Shown: positions 1-6,932 of the stretch, piece by piece
Layout of the letters: every line of letters begins with the position of its first letter
Numbering within the stretch: the stretch's first letter is position 1
Source of the DNA: a virus
Direction: 5' to 3' (one strand)
DNA length: 31,028 nucleotides
IMG/VR virus record: IMGVR_UViG_3300034166_001631
Span: 1-31,028 of that record
The notes under the pieces: generated by a model
The model's database searches: none
Told to the model about the DNA's origin: nothing
The model's input: the letters and a program-made list of their open reading frames with translations, nothing else
Program-made: the position numbers and the translations under genes

Positions 1-1047
1 AACGGGACAAACCGATACCGGATCCGGATGGCAACAGGCCGCAAAAAGCGAACCGCGAAACCCATTGCAGTGCAGCGCAAGTCAGCACACCCCCTCCCCC
101 CAGAGGGGAGTCCCCCCCAGGGGCCCCCCCCTCCCCCTGGAGGGGACTCCCCTGGAAGGGGACCCCTCCCCCCAGAGGGGACTCCCCCCGGGGGGGACCC
201 AATCAATAAACCTCTAAACGAAGAACAAGAAATCCAAGAAGGGTTAATTGATTACTCCACTACATATATCCACCAACGCGACGAAAAAATCGATGCTACG
301 GCGCCAACGGTCACGACGGCCGAGCCCGTCGCGACAGCGGTCGAGATCGTGATAGCCTCAGCTCACAACGACGCTCCCCAGCGCCATGCCCAACCGGCAA
401 CCCAGGCCCCAGCTACCAACTCAGCCCTCCCCGACTGCGCCATCCCGTACCGCCACCTCCTGCGCAAGTGGTGGCTCAGGCGCCGCAGCAAGCACCCCGC
501 CGCGGCCAACGAGCTCAGCGCTGGCGACATCCAGGCCATCCAGCACGCCGATGCTCTGGGGGTCCTCCGGCCGTTCCTCGAACACGCCGCGGCCAGCGGT
601 TGCAAAAGTCTTGCCACCGGCTACCGCCGTCGCTGCGAGCAGCTGCTCGCCGGCCCTGCAGCCGCTGAGGCCTTCGACACCCTTCGCAGCTCCTACCTGG
701 CGGCGCCCCGTCGGGTCCCCTGTCAATCTCTGCCCGCTGCCCAGAGAGAGTTTTCCGCCGTGCTGGCTGAGGGACACACCGCCGAGCAGCTGGTAGCGGC
801 CCTGGCCGCTGAAATCCGCGCGCAGGACCAGCAGCACGCCTCCACGGGTTTTGCCCCATCCCTGCCTGACATCGCTCGCTGGCTGAAGGAGCGCCGCTTC
901 GCCGCCTACCTGCAGCAGAACCAGCCCGTCGCCCCCGCCGCATTCGAGGCCCCGATCGATCCAGAAACCGGCGCCCCTGACCCCTTCGCCTACCACCGTC
1001 ACATCACCGGCCATGACGCTCTCGCTCCCCTCAGCTCCAGCACCTGA
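1..1047 (+). CDS. Phage replication-organiser-like protein, C-terminal part (5' end outside window)
   Basis: The frame is open from base 1, and the residues before the first ATG (position 28) read NGTNRYRIR, which looks like the last strand of a winged-helix wing as found in phage O-like or HTH replication proteins. The real start is therefore probably upstream. After this comes a basic linker, then a proline/glycine stretch of PPEG/PPGGD units encoded by palindromic GC repeats (about 91-200), then an acidic, AT-rich-encoded linker, and finally an alanine-rich helical C-terminal domain (about residues 140-310 counting from the ATG at 28). The inferred role is binding the phage origin, possibly located inside its own gene, and recruiting host replication proteins. 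The next gene overlaps its end by 35 bases. The family assignment rests on the short wing-like segment and the layout, so it is moderate. Confidence 0.5.
   Translation, partial: NGTNRYRIRMATGRKKRTAKPIAVQRKSAHPLPPEGSPPQGPPPPPGGDSPGRGPLPPEGTPPGGDPINKPLNEEQEIQEGLIDYSTTYIHQRDEKIDATAPTVTTAEPVATAVEIVIASAHNDAPQRHAQPATQAPATNSALPDCAIPYRHLLRKWWLRRRSKHPAAANELSAGDIQAIQHADALGVLRPFLEHAAASGCKSLATGYRRRCEQLLAGPAAAEAFDTLRSSYLAAPRRVPCQSLPAAQREFSAVLAEGHTAEQLVAALAAEIRAQDQQHASTGFAPSLPDIARWLKERRFAAYLQQNQPVAPAAFEAPIDPETGAPDPFAYHRHITGHDALAPLSSST
91..181. repeat. Cluster of short GC-rich palindromic repeats
   Basis: A 19-base unit made of C4-T-C6-AGA-G4-A occurs at 91-109 and again at 163-181. Between them lie two related palindromic units, CCCCTGGAGGGGAC (134-147) and CCCCTGGAAGGGGAC (149-163). 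All can fold into C4/G4 hairpins. They are in frame inside the first gene and give repeating Pro-Pro-x-Gly residues. They could be replication iterons, mobile palindromic repeats inserted in a linker, or both. Confidence 0.75.
91..290. other. Candidate phage replication origin inside the replication gene
   Basis: The palindromic repeat cluster (91-181) is followed directly by a markedly AT-rich tract (about 200-290, with runs such as AATCAATAAA and TTAATTGATTA) in an otherwise GC-rich region. Repeats followed by an AT-rich unwinding region inside the initiator gene is the arrangement of the lambda origin in gene O. Here it is inferred from layout only. Confidence 0.35.
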
Positions 1048-1507
1048 GCCCCTAGCCCCGCACAAGCGCCGCCCAGCCGCCGGCCCCGCTTTCGTGCTCC
1101 CAGGTTTTGCCTGTTTCGCCTGCTCGGACACCGGCATCGTCGGCAATCACGACCGGGCGATCAACGAGTTCATCCCCGACTACGACGTCCTCCCTTCCGG
1201 GGAGGTCCTTCCTGGGTCTGATCCGGCGATCATCTGCTGCTGCAATGCCGCCTATCCCAGGGAAGGCCGCGGCGGCTTTCGCGATTCAGCCGGCATTCGC
1301 CGTCTTGAGACCGCGGCCGGGCCTCGCATGGTGGGCTGTGAGCTGGATCAGCAGGCCATCGAGGCCATTCACCGAAATCGCCGCCAGCGTGCCTTTGCTG
1401 AAGTTCAGTTCACCGCTGAGCAGGTCCGCCAGGTAAAGGCCATCAAGGAAGCCACGCTCCAGGAAGCCGTTGCCGGCCTGTTGCCCTCGATCCCTGGGAG
1501 CCTCTGA
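1013..1507 (+). CDS. Hypothetical protein with cysteine clusters
   Basis: The protein has 164 residues. The ATG lies 32 bases inside the end of the preceding gene and the stop overlaps the next ATG (TGATG), so this is part of a tightly coupled early operon. A CFAC pair near residue 33 and a CCC triplet near residue 75 may bind a metal. The C-terminal third (from about residue 110) is helical, with GCELDQQAIEAI and later alternating charged residues. I do not recognise the family. A DNA-associated role is suggested only by position after the replication gene. Confidence 0.6.
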   Translation: MTLSLPSAPAPEPLAPHKRRPAAGPAFVLPGFACFACSDTGIVGNHDRAINEFIPDYDVLPSGEVLPGSDPAIICCCNAAYPREGRGGFRDSAGIRRLETAAGPRMVGCELDQQAIEAIHRNRRQRAFAEVQFTAEQVRQVKAIKEATLQEAVAGLLPSIPGSL

Positions 1508-1842
1508 TGGCCACTCACATCGCCCCCGCCCGCCCGCTGCCAGATATCGGCGCCGTGCTCCTGTGCCTGGAGCTTGGCTCCACTGCCTATCCCGTCACGG
1601 TCGAGCGGCACCTGGGCCGCTACTTCTTCGCCGGTGGCCACCGCTTCCACGTCTACGACGACTGGAAGGTGGGCACCACCCGCCACACCTGGCGCACGGC
1701 CGCGGCCATGGTCTGGCTGTCCAGCCCTGAAGAACAGGCTTCCCTGGAGAAGCTCCAGGCAGAGCTGGCCACGGCTTCTCGGGCCCCCTGGCAGCCCCCC
1801 GCGCCACCGGTTGGCCTTCCAGAGCCCACCGAGAACTGGTAA
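1507..1842 (+). CDS. Hypothetical small protein
   Basis: The protein has 111 residues and its ATG overlaps the stop of the preceding gene by one base. The middle (residues about 15-75) alternates hydrophobic and aromatic residues in a beta-rich pattern (CLELGSTAYPV, GRYFFAGGHRFHVYDDW). It is followed by a short helix (PEEQASLEKLQAELA) and a proline-rich end. It ends in TAA, unlike most genes here, which end in TGA. No family is recognised. Confidence 0.6.
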   Translation: MATHIAPARPLPDIGAVLLCLELGSTAYPVTVERHLGRYFFAGGHRFHVYDDWKVGTTRHTWRTAAAMVWLSSPEEQASLEKLQAELATASRAPWQPPAPPVGLPEPTENW

Positions 1843-1862
1843 CCCCCTCGCTCCCCACCCCC

Positions 1863-2018
1863 ATGCTCATTTTCTGCAGAACCCGAGAAGTGCACCCCTG
1901 CAGTGCCCGTTGGCGCAAGCCGCTCCCCTTTGGGTGGGAGATCCGCTGGCAATGCCCCAACCGCCCCATCGTCGCCGTGCCTCTTCATGGTTGCTGGAGG
2001 CAGAGAACGTCATGTTGA
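1863..2018 (+). CDS. Small cysteine- and tryptophan-rich protein
   Basis: This is a 51-residue reading frame (MLIFCRTREVHPC... ending ...QRTSC) in a stretch that otherwise has no gene. It carries five cysteines and four tryptophans and is basic. Its TGA overlaps the start of the next gene (ATGTTGA at 2012-2018), the coupling pattern used throughout the window, which favours a real gene. No Shine-Dalgarno sequence is seen, only a C-rich leader. Function unknown. Confidence 0.45.
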   Translation: MLIFCRTREVHPCSARWRKPLPFGWEIRWQCPNRPIVAVPLHGCWRQRTSC

Positions 2019-2689
2019 GCAGCCTGTTCCGACCTGAACCCACCACCTGGCTACCAGCACAGGACCAGCCCGTTCAACCGGCCGCGGCCGGTGGCTACAT
2101 CACCTCCAGCGGGGAGGAGCTGTTCTCCGCCAGTGGCATCCTCGACCGGGTCTATCCCCATCGTGCCCTGCAGTTGGCCCGCAACCCGGTGGTGCTGCGC
2201 GCCTGCGTTGCCTATGCCAACAGTCTCCACAACCCGGATGTGAGCGCAGCAGGGCCTTGGTCGCCCGCTGTGGCGCCGTTCACCGATCAGCTCAGCACCA
2301 TCGCCCCGCTGATCGGCCATCCCTTCTGGGCCAGACTCAAAGTGCTGGCAGCACCGGTTCATGTGCGTCACCGCCGCCTGCCTATAGCCACCACATCAGA
2401 GCTGCTGGTCCGCTTCTCCGATGGCGGGGACATCGGCATTGGCCTCTGCCAGAGCGCTGCCAGCGATCAGCTCAACCCGATTCGCATTGCTGCTGAAGTT
2501 GGCGCAGCGATCGCCCTGCTGGGTGACAGCTGCACCTGGTGGCCGCGGCGTGCGTTCGTCTTGTTTTGCAGTCCTGAGCGCACCACGGTGGAAATGATCG
2601 ATGTAGACACGGCCCTGGGCTGCTGGATCGATGCAATCGATGCCTACCGCTTCATGGCCAGAACCATGAACTGGGAGGTGCGGTTTTGA
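2012..2689 (+). CDS. Hypothetical protein, possibly a degenerate PD-(D/E)XK nuclease-like fold
   Basis: The protein has 225 residues. ATG 2012 is chosen because GGAGG lies at 1996-2000 and because the upstream part of the frame lacks coding character. The C-terminal half follows the order of a PD-(D/E)XK core: a beta hairpin (ELLVRFSDGGDIGIGLCQ), a helix (RIAAEVGAAIALLGD), a strand (RAFVLFCSP) and a strand plus helix (VEMIDVDTALGCWIDAIDAY). The usual E-x-K on the second strand is replaced by G-L-C-Q, so if the fold is right the site looks inactive. It could also be an unrelated alpha/beta protein. Confidence 0.6.
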   Translation: MLSSLFRPEPTTWLPAQDQPVQPAAAGGYITSSGEELFSASGILDRVYPHRALQLARNPVVLRACVAYANSLHNPDVSAAGPWSPAVAPFTDQLSTIAPLIGHPFWARLKVLAAPVHVRHRRLPIATTSELLVRFSDGGDIGIGLCQSAASDQLNPIRIAAEVGAAIALLGDSCTWWPRRAFVLFCSPERTTVEMIDVDTALGCWIDAIDAYRFMARTMNWEVRF

Positions 2690-2940
2690 GCCCCTCGAAG
2701 CCGCGGCCGCCCATGGTGCAGGTGTGGGTCTGGTTTGTGGGCCAGGCTGATTGGAAGCGGATGAGCATGCGGGAGAGCGATCTGCCCTTGATCGGATCGC
2801 CCACGGCGCTGATCACCGTGGAGGGCGATGGGTTCCTTGCCACGCCCATGCCGGGCTGGCGAGTGACCCGGGAGCGGCCTGGCCATGGCGGCCCACCTCT
2901 CTTGGCCAGCGCATCGATGGGGAGGCCTGAAGATGGCTGA
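2686..2940 (+). CDS. Hypothetical small protein
   Basis: The protein has 84 residues from a TTG start that overlaps the upstream stop (TTGA). An in-frame ATG at 2713 (MVQVWVWFVGQAD) is an equally good start. The N-terminal part is beta-strand-like and the end is disordered and glycine/proline-rich. The next gene overlaps its last eight bases (ATGGCTGA). No family is recognised. Confidence 0.5.
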   Translation: MSPSKPRPPMVQVWVWFVGQADWKRMSMRESDLPLIGSPTALITVEGDGFLATPMPGWRVTRERPGHGGPPLLASASMGRPEDG

Positions 2941-3232
2941 GGGAATCGTGGCTTTCCACGGCTTTACAGGCCCCGCCTGGCCGAGGCTGCAGCAGCCCAA
3001 TCCCCTGGCCGCGGCCCGTGAGCAGCTGGACGCAGCTGTCGCCTACCTGCTGGAAGCAGCCACCGCCGAGGTGAGCGGGGACGTCCTGCTCCGCAAGGCC
3101 CTGGCCATTGGCCAGCAGATGGAGCGCCGTCGCGTGATGGCCCTGTTGCTAGATCGCCTGGAGCAGTACCCCCGGCCCTCTGACACCCGCCGCATCCTCC
3201 TGCTCGACCTCCTGGAGGACGTGAAGGGATGA
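2933..3232 (+). CDS. Hypothetical helical protein
   Basis: The protein has 99 residues. ATG 2933 is preceded by GGAGG at 2921-2925. From residue 25 on it is a run of amphipathic helices rich in Ala, Leu and Arg (REQLDAAVAYLLEAATAEV, LLRKALAIGQQMERRRVMAL). Its end overlaps the following PolX-like gene (ATGA), so the two are made together. It may be a small partner protein, but nothing identifies the function. Confidence 0.6.
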   Translation: MAEGIVAFHGFTGPAWPRLQQPNPLAAAREQLDAAVAYLLEAATAEVSGDVLLRKALAIGQQMERRRVMALLLDRLEQYPRPSDTRRILLLDLLEDVKG

Positions 3233-3756
3233 GCACCACCACCACCCGCCTGCCCCTGGCCACCGCTGATGAAGTGGCCGCCCAGGTGCTGGAGCTGCTG
3301 AAGCCTCATTGCGAGCGCATCCACATTGCCGGCAGCGTCCGCCGCCGGCGGCCCACCATTGGCGACCTGGAAATCGTCTGCATCCCCAAACCCTACGACC
3401 CATCCCCCTTGTTCTGCTCTGGCATCGCCACCGTGGTGAACCAGTGGGAGAAGGTGAAAGGCGAGCTGCCCTGCCGCTACACCCAGCGGGTCCTGCCCTG
3501 GCACGGGATGAAGCTCGATCTGTTCATGCCTGACCCGCGTGGCTACGGCCTCCAGCTGGCGATCAGAACCGGCTCGGCAGAATGGAGCCATCGCCGGCTG
3601 GCCGCGGCCTGGGTCCGTGCCGGCTTCACATCGAAGGACGGCCTGCTGCGCCGGAGCAGCGACGGGGCCATCTGCCCCACACCCACTGAAGAGGCCTTGT
3701 TCCGGATGATCGGGATACCTTGGGTCGATCCAACCGCACGGGAAGTCAGGCCATGA
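3229..3756 (+). CDS. DNA polymerase X-type (Pol beta-like) nucleotidyltransferase
   Basis: The protein has 175 residues. The Pol-beta-type core is visible: the G-S-x-R-R motif (GSVRRRRP, about residues 36-43) followed by GDLEIVCIP, whose D and E stand at the metal-binding positions, and a third acidic strand KLDLFMP (about residue 95). The end (YGLQLAIRTGSAEWSHRRLA) matches the conserved continuation in small phage and bacterial PolX-like proteins. It lacks the HhH and PHP domains of full-length PolX, so it is a minimal palm/fingers unit. It probably fills gaps or adds nucleotides during phage DNA replication or repair. It is coupled by ATGA overlaps to both neighbours. Confidence 0.75.
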   Translation: MSTTTTRLPLATADEVAAQVLELLKPHCERIHIAGSVRRRRPTIGDLEIVCIPKPYDPSPLFCSGIATVVNQWEKVKGELPCRYTQRVLPWHGMKLDLFMPDPRGYGLQLAIRTGSAEWSHRRLAAAWVRAGFTSKDGLLRRSSDGAICPTPTEEALFRMIGIPWVDPTAREVRP

Positions 3757-4016
3757 GCCTCTGGTTGCATAACGAGCTGCGCCGGCGGACCTTCTTCACG
3801 GCAGGTCGCCGCATGGGCACGGCGCGGGCCATGGGCCTGCTGTCGAAGGAGCTTGAGCAGATCGATCTGCTTGCTGAAACCTCAGCCCGGTGGCCAGATC
3901 CGCCCTTCGTGGTGATCGATGAGGTTGGCCCCCCGCACTCCATGACCACTGGCCCCTCCCCTCGCTTTGCGCAGCTCTCCTGCCTCCAGCGTCAGCGGTC
4001 CCGATGTGCCGGGTGA
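3753..4016 (+). CDS. Hypothetical small protein
   Basis: The protein has 87 residues. ATG 3753 overlaps the PolX-like stop (ATGA). The N-terminus is basic and helical (LRRRTFFTAGRRMGTARAMGLL) and could bind nucleic acid. The C-terminal 35 residues look disordered. It ends 25 bases inside the convergent minus-strand gene. No family is recognised. Confidence 0.5.
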   Translation: MSLWLHNELRRRTFFTAGRRMGTARAMGLLSKELEQIDLLAETSARWPDPPFVVIDEVGPPHSMTTGPSPRFAQLSCLQRQRSRCAG

Positions 4017-4879
4017 CTCGGGGGGAGGGAGTGAACTGGCCACAGTCCTCGATCAACTGGGTCCTGCTGGGCATCCATCAGCAGTGGATCAACAAAGCGC
4101 CGCCCGAAGAGCACGACCTGGATCCGTTTGCCATCCCAGACGATCTTTCGGCAGAAGTAGACGGCCACCATCCGCCACTGGTGTGAGGTGGCTCCCTCCC
4201 AGGCCCCCCAGCTGCTGAACGTCCTCCCCCAGCAGTCGAGCTCAGACGGCTCCCCAACCTGGTCCCAGACCAGCTGCATTCGGGCTGCCATCGTCGGATA
4301 GCCCATCCGTGGCAGGCCCGCTTCATGCAGCTCCCTCCTCAGCTTCAGGAAGTCCTCCAGTTTTTGCAGCCACTGCTGCTCCCGCTGCCGCTGCATAGGC
4401 GTGCGGTGCTCGCATAGCCGGACCAGCTCCGGCAGCCGCCGCTGCAAGGCCTCAAACACCGCCCGCTTGATGGCCGCGGCCTGCACCCAGCTCCGCTTGC
4501 CACTGGGCAGCCGGCAGACCGGGCAGCACCAGCGATGGGGCCTGGAACAGGCCTGTCGTCTTCGGGGTCGTTGCATCCTTCGCCCGCAGTGGCAAATCAT
4601 CAGGCCATCGAACAACTGCGGCGGACTGAATTGGTAGTTCGCTTGTATTAGCCGCTCTGCCTGTGCCAGATCAACTGGATCGGCAATGCGCCGCCCTGTC
4701 TTCTCCCACCAGTACCGGAGCTTCATGTCGGTCATGCCGAGCGCAGCTCTTGCTGCTGTCCAGTAGAAGCCAGATCGCAACAGGGCTTCCAGCCGTTCCA
4801 CTGGCCCGTATCCCTGGCCTTCAGCCAGATCGACATCACCGCAACTCAGGCGGAAAGTCATCGCAGCATCTCGCCGCAT
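3992..4879 (-). CDS. Zinc-ribbon protein resembling a serine recombinase C-terminal half, without the catalytic domain
   Basis: The protein has about 295 residues. The start is uncertain (ATG 4879, ATG 4861 or GTG 4897). About residue 96 a ribbon begins with CHCGRRM and continues with WCCPVC, followed by a helix (VQAAAIKRAVFEALQRRL) and later a helix-to-strand end (RMVAVYFCRKIVWDGKRIQVVLFGR). That order of zinc ribbon, linker helix and final V-x-[IV]-x-x-x-G strand is typical of the C-terminal half of large serine recombinases, but no resolvase-type domain with a catalytic serine precedes it. It stands alone on the minus strand between two plus-strand blocks. It may be a decayed recombinase, an accessory factor for the integrase at 20224, or an unrelated zinc-binding DNA-binding protein. 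Confidence 0.6.
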   Translation of the reverse strand: MRRDAAMTFRLSCGDVDLAEGQGYGPVERLEALLRSGFYWTAARAALGMTDMKLRYWWEKTGRRIADPVDLAQAERLIQANYQFSPPQLFDGLMICHCGRRMQRPRRRQACSRPHRWCCPVCRLPSGKRSWVQAAAIKRAVFEALQRRLPELVRLCEHRTPMQRQREQQWLQKLEDFLKLRRELHEAGLPRMGYPTMAARMQLVWDQVGEPSELDCWGRTFSSWGAWEGATSHQWRMVAVYFCRKIVWDGKRIQVVLFGRRFVDPLLMDAQQDPVDRGLWPVHSLPPSHPAHRDR

Positions 4880-4881
4880 CA

Positions 4882-5589
4882 ATGGCTGAGAACGCACCTA
4901 CTCCACTACGTTATGAGACAGATACGGCACCACAAGGCATGGTCAAGCGCCGCACCCCTCTGGCAGCAGTCACCGCCCCGACCGAGACCACGCTGGAGGC
5001 CCTGCTCCAAGACCCCAAAAACGCCCGGCGCCGCACCCAGCGCAGCACCGGGATGATCGAGCGCTCGCTGCGCGAGTTCGGCGCTGCCCGCTCCCTGGTG
5101 GTGGATGAAACCGGCATGATTCTCGCCGGCAATGGCACCGCCGAGGCAGCCGCCGCCATCGGCATCGAGCGGGTGCTGGTGGTCCCGGCCGATGGCCGCA
5201 CCCTGATTGCCGTGCAGCGGACGGATCTTTCCCCAGCACAAAAGGCGGAATATGGGGTGGCGGACAACCGCTCCAGTGACACCTCGGAGTTCAACGGCGC
5301 GGCGCTGGCGGCCCTGCTGGATGACCATGCGGAGCTGGACCTGAGCCCGTGGTTCACGGACGACGAGTTCAAGGCCCTGGTCGACGGGATCGATGAGCTC
5401 CCGGATCCACCAGCGCCCCCGGAGACCTCCCCGGGCCTGACGGTCCAGCTGACCTTCCCTGACCACCAGGCCCTGGTGGAGTTCCAGCAGCTGATGGGCC
5501 GCCTGGCGGAGGTGCTGCCGGAGGAGGAGAGCACCGAAGCCCGCCTGGCGCGCGCTGTCGAGGCCCTGCTGGCCCACCGGAACCGCTGA
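4882..5589 (+). CDS. ParB/Sulfiredoxin-like domain protein
   Basis: The protein has 235 residues from ATG 4882. ATG 4939 (MVKRRTPLAA) is an alternative start. The ParB-like core is clear: LLQDPKNARRRT, then IERSLREFGAARSLVVDETG, the box ILAGNGTAEAAAAIG in the GxRR/NG position, and VQRTDLSPAQKAEYGVADNR. Phage proteins of this type sit just upstream of terminase genes and often near DNA methyltransferases, and they may act as nucleases or DNA-binding packaging factors. The C-terminal part (from about residue 165) is acidic and helical. The gene is divergent from 4879 with almost no spacer, so its promoter would lie in the other gene. Confidence 0.75.
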   Translation: MAENAPTPLRYETDTAPQGMVKRRTPLAAVTAPTETTLEALLQDPKNARRRTQRSTGMIERSLREFGAARSLVVDETGMILAGNGTAEAAAAIGIERVLVVPADGRTLIAVQRTDLSPAQKAEYGVADNRSSDTSEFNGAALAALLDDHAELDLSPWFTDDEFKALVDGIDELPDPPAPPETSPGLTVQLTFPDHQALVEFQQLMGRLAEVLPEEESTEARLARAVEALLAHRNR

Positions 5590-5592
5590 GCC

Positions 5593-6447
5593 GTGGCAGC
5601 CACCGCCTACCGCCCTGCTCTGCCCACGGCGCCCCCACCAGCTCGCCGCGGCAGCGACATGAGCCTGAAGGAGCATGCCCGGATCTATGCCCTTCACCAG
5701 CAGGGTTTCTCAGCCCGTGAGATCGCGGACGAGCTGGGGCGGAGCCTTAGCTGCATCTACGCGAGCCTCGCCGATTCCCGCCGGAGCCGTGGGGAGGCGC
5801 TTAGGTTCCGGGGCTTCACCAACCACCTCCAGGCCGGTGGAGATGGGATCGTCACCCAGAAGCCCCGGCTTTCGGTGGCGGTGGTGGTGCACCGCTACCT
5901 GGCCGAGGAGAGCATCGAGGCCCTGGCCAGCAGCTATGAGGTGAGCCGTGCGGCGATTCGCAGCCTGCTGGTGACGGCCGGCGTCACCATCCGGGCGAAG
6001 AGGCGCAGCGTCACCGACCGCTACCGGCAGTGGACCCACGAGGAGAGCGCCACCTGCCTGCGGTTGCGGGCGCTGGGCCATGACGCCTCGCTCATCGGCC
6101 AGATGATCAATCGCAGCACCCTGGCGGTGCGCTCCTGGCTGCAGGAGCACGATCGCCCCAACCATTCGGCCCGGATGGTCGAGCGGGCCCGCCGCCGCCG
6201 CGGTGAGCTCCTGCCGGAGGAAATGCCATCAGATGAGCTGCTCGAGCAGCTGCGCAAGGGCTGGATCGAGGGTCAGACCGTTGCCGCCATGGCCCGGGAG
6301 TTCGCCATCCCATCCGCCATCGTTTCCGGTGCCCTGAAGCGATCTGGGTTCCTGGTGAAACGTGGCCCTAACCCCAACCGCCTGCGCCAGGCCGCGGCCG
6401 CCCTGCCACCACGCGGAAGGCCGTTGTTACAGGTTCCTAACCTTTGA
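5593..6447 (+). CDS. Multi-HTH DNA-binding protein next to the terminase genes
   Basis: The protein has 284 residues from a GTG four bases after the ParB-like stop. ATG 5659 would begin exactly at the first HTH. Four homeodomain-like helix-turn-helix units can be read: about residues 24-62 (LHQQGFSAREIADELGRS), 98-132 (ESIEALASSYEVSRAAIRSL), 140-180 (LRALGHDASLIGQMINRS) and 215-255 (WIEGQTVAAMAREFAIPSA). Each has a short G-x-[ST] or Q-T turn and an A-x-x-[FL] helix. Repeated HTH units suggest recognition of an extended or repeated site such as a packaging (pac/cos) region. It could instead be a transcription factor. Confidence 0.65.
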   Translation: MAATAYRPALPTAPPPARRGSDMSLKEHARIYALHQQGFSAREIADELGRSLSCIYASLADSRRSRGEALRFRGFTNHLQAGGDGIVTQKPRLSVAVVVHRYLAEESIEALASSYEVSRAAIRSLLVTAGVTIRAKRRSVTDRYRQWTHEESATCLRLRALGHDASLIGQMINRSTLAVRSWLQEHDRPNHSARMVERARRRRGELLPEEMPSDELLEQLRKGWIEGQTVAAMAREFAIPSAIVSGALKRSGFLVKRGPNPNRLRQAAAALPPRGRPLLQVPNL

Positions 6448-6464
6448 GCAGGAGGAACCCCGGG

Positions 6465-6932
6465 GTGGCGAAAAAGAAAGCCGGGGCCAGCCCAAAGCCT
6501 GCGCGAGATCGCACCCTCTCCAGGGCGGCAGAACGCAACTACCGGGTGCATGCCCTGCTGGGCATGGCGGTGAGGCAGGGCTTCGGGCCGAAGGATCTGA
6601 TGGACGTGGCTATTCGGGGCTGGCGGGTCAGCCCTGCCGTTGCCTCGAAGCTGGTCGGCGAGGCCTATGAACTGGCAATCACCAGCACCAGCCTCTACGA
6701 CAAGCTGCGCCTGTCTTCCATCCAGCTCTGCCGGATGGAAGACCTCCTGAAGAAGGCCATGGCCAGCAAGCAGCTGGGCGTCGCCTTGGCGACGAACCGC
6801 GAGATCAACCAGCTGATCCTCACCATCGAGAAGTTCGAGAAGGCGCTGGAGGAGGCTGGGGACGGCGGCGCTGGGGCTGAACCCCTGAGCCCAGAGGAGC
6901 AGGAGGCAGAGGATCGGGCCGGTGATTTCTGA
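6465..6932 (+). CDS. Probable terminase small subunit
   Basis: The protein has 155 residues. GTG 6465 is chosen because GGAGG lies at 6451-6455. The TTG at 6444 overlaps the previous stop but has no ribosome-binding site. The N-terminus is Lys/Arg-rich. A helical domain (about residues 20-65) contains an HTH-like segment (MAVRQGFGPKDLMDVAIRGWRVSPAVASKL), then a long helical coil (LSSIQLCRMEDLLKKAMASK, TIEKFEKALEE) fit for oligomerisation, and an acidic tail. The stop overlaps the start of the large terminase (TGATG). Size, order and coupling support a small terminase, and the sequence itself is not diagnostic. Confidence 0.6.
   Translation: MAKKKAGASPKPARDRTLSRAAERNYRVHALLGMAVRQGFGPKDLMDVAIRGWRVSPAVASKLVGEAYELAITSTSLYDKLRLSSIQLCRMEDLLKKAMASKQLGVALATNREINQLILTIEKFEKALEEAGDGGAGAEPLSPEEQEAEDRAGDF

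Noticed and set aside
91-181. CRISPR array
   Set aside because: The repeats are short, unequal and not separated by unique spacers of constant length, and they are in frame within a gene.
1574-2011. Extended N-terminus of the gene at 2012
   Set aside because: It overlaps the coding gene at 1507 in another frame and has no domain. A good ribosome-binding site precedes ATG 2012.
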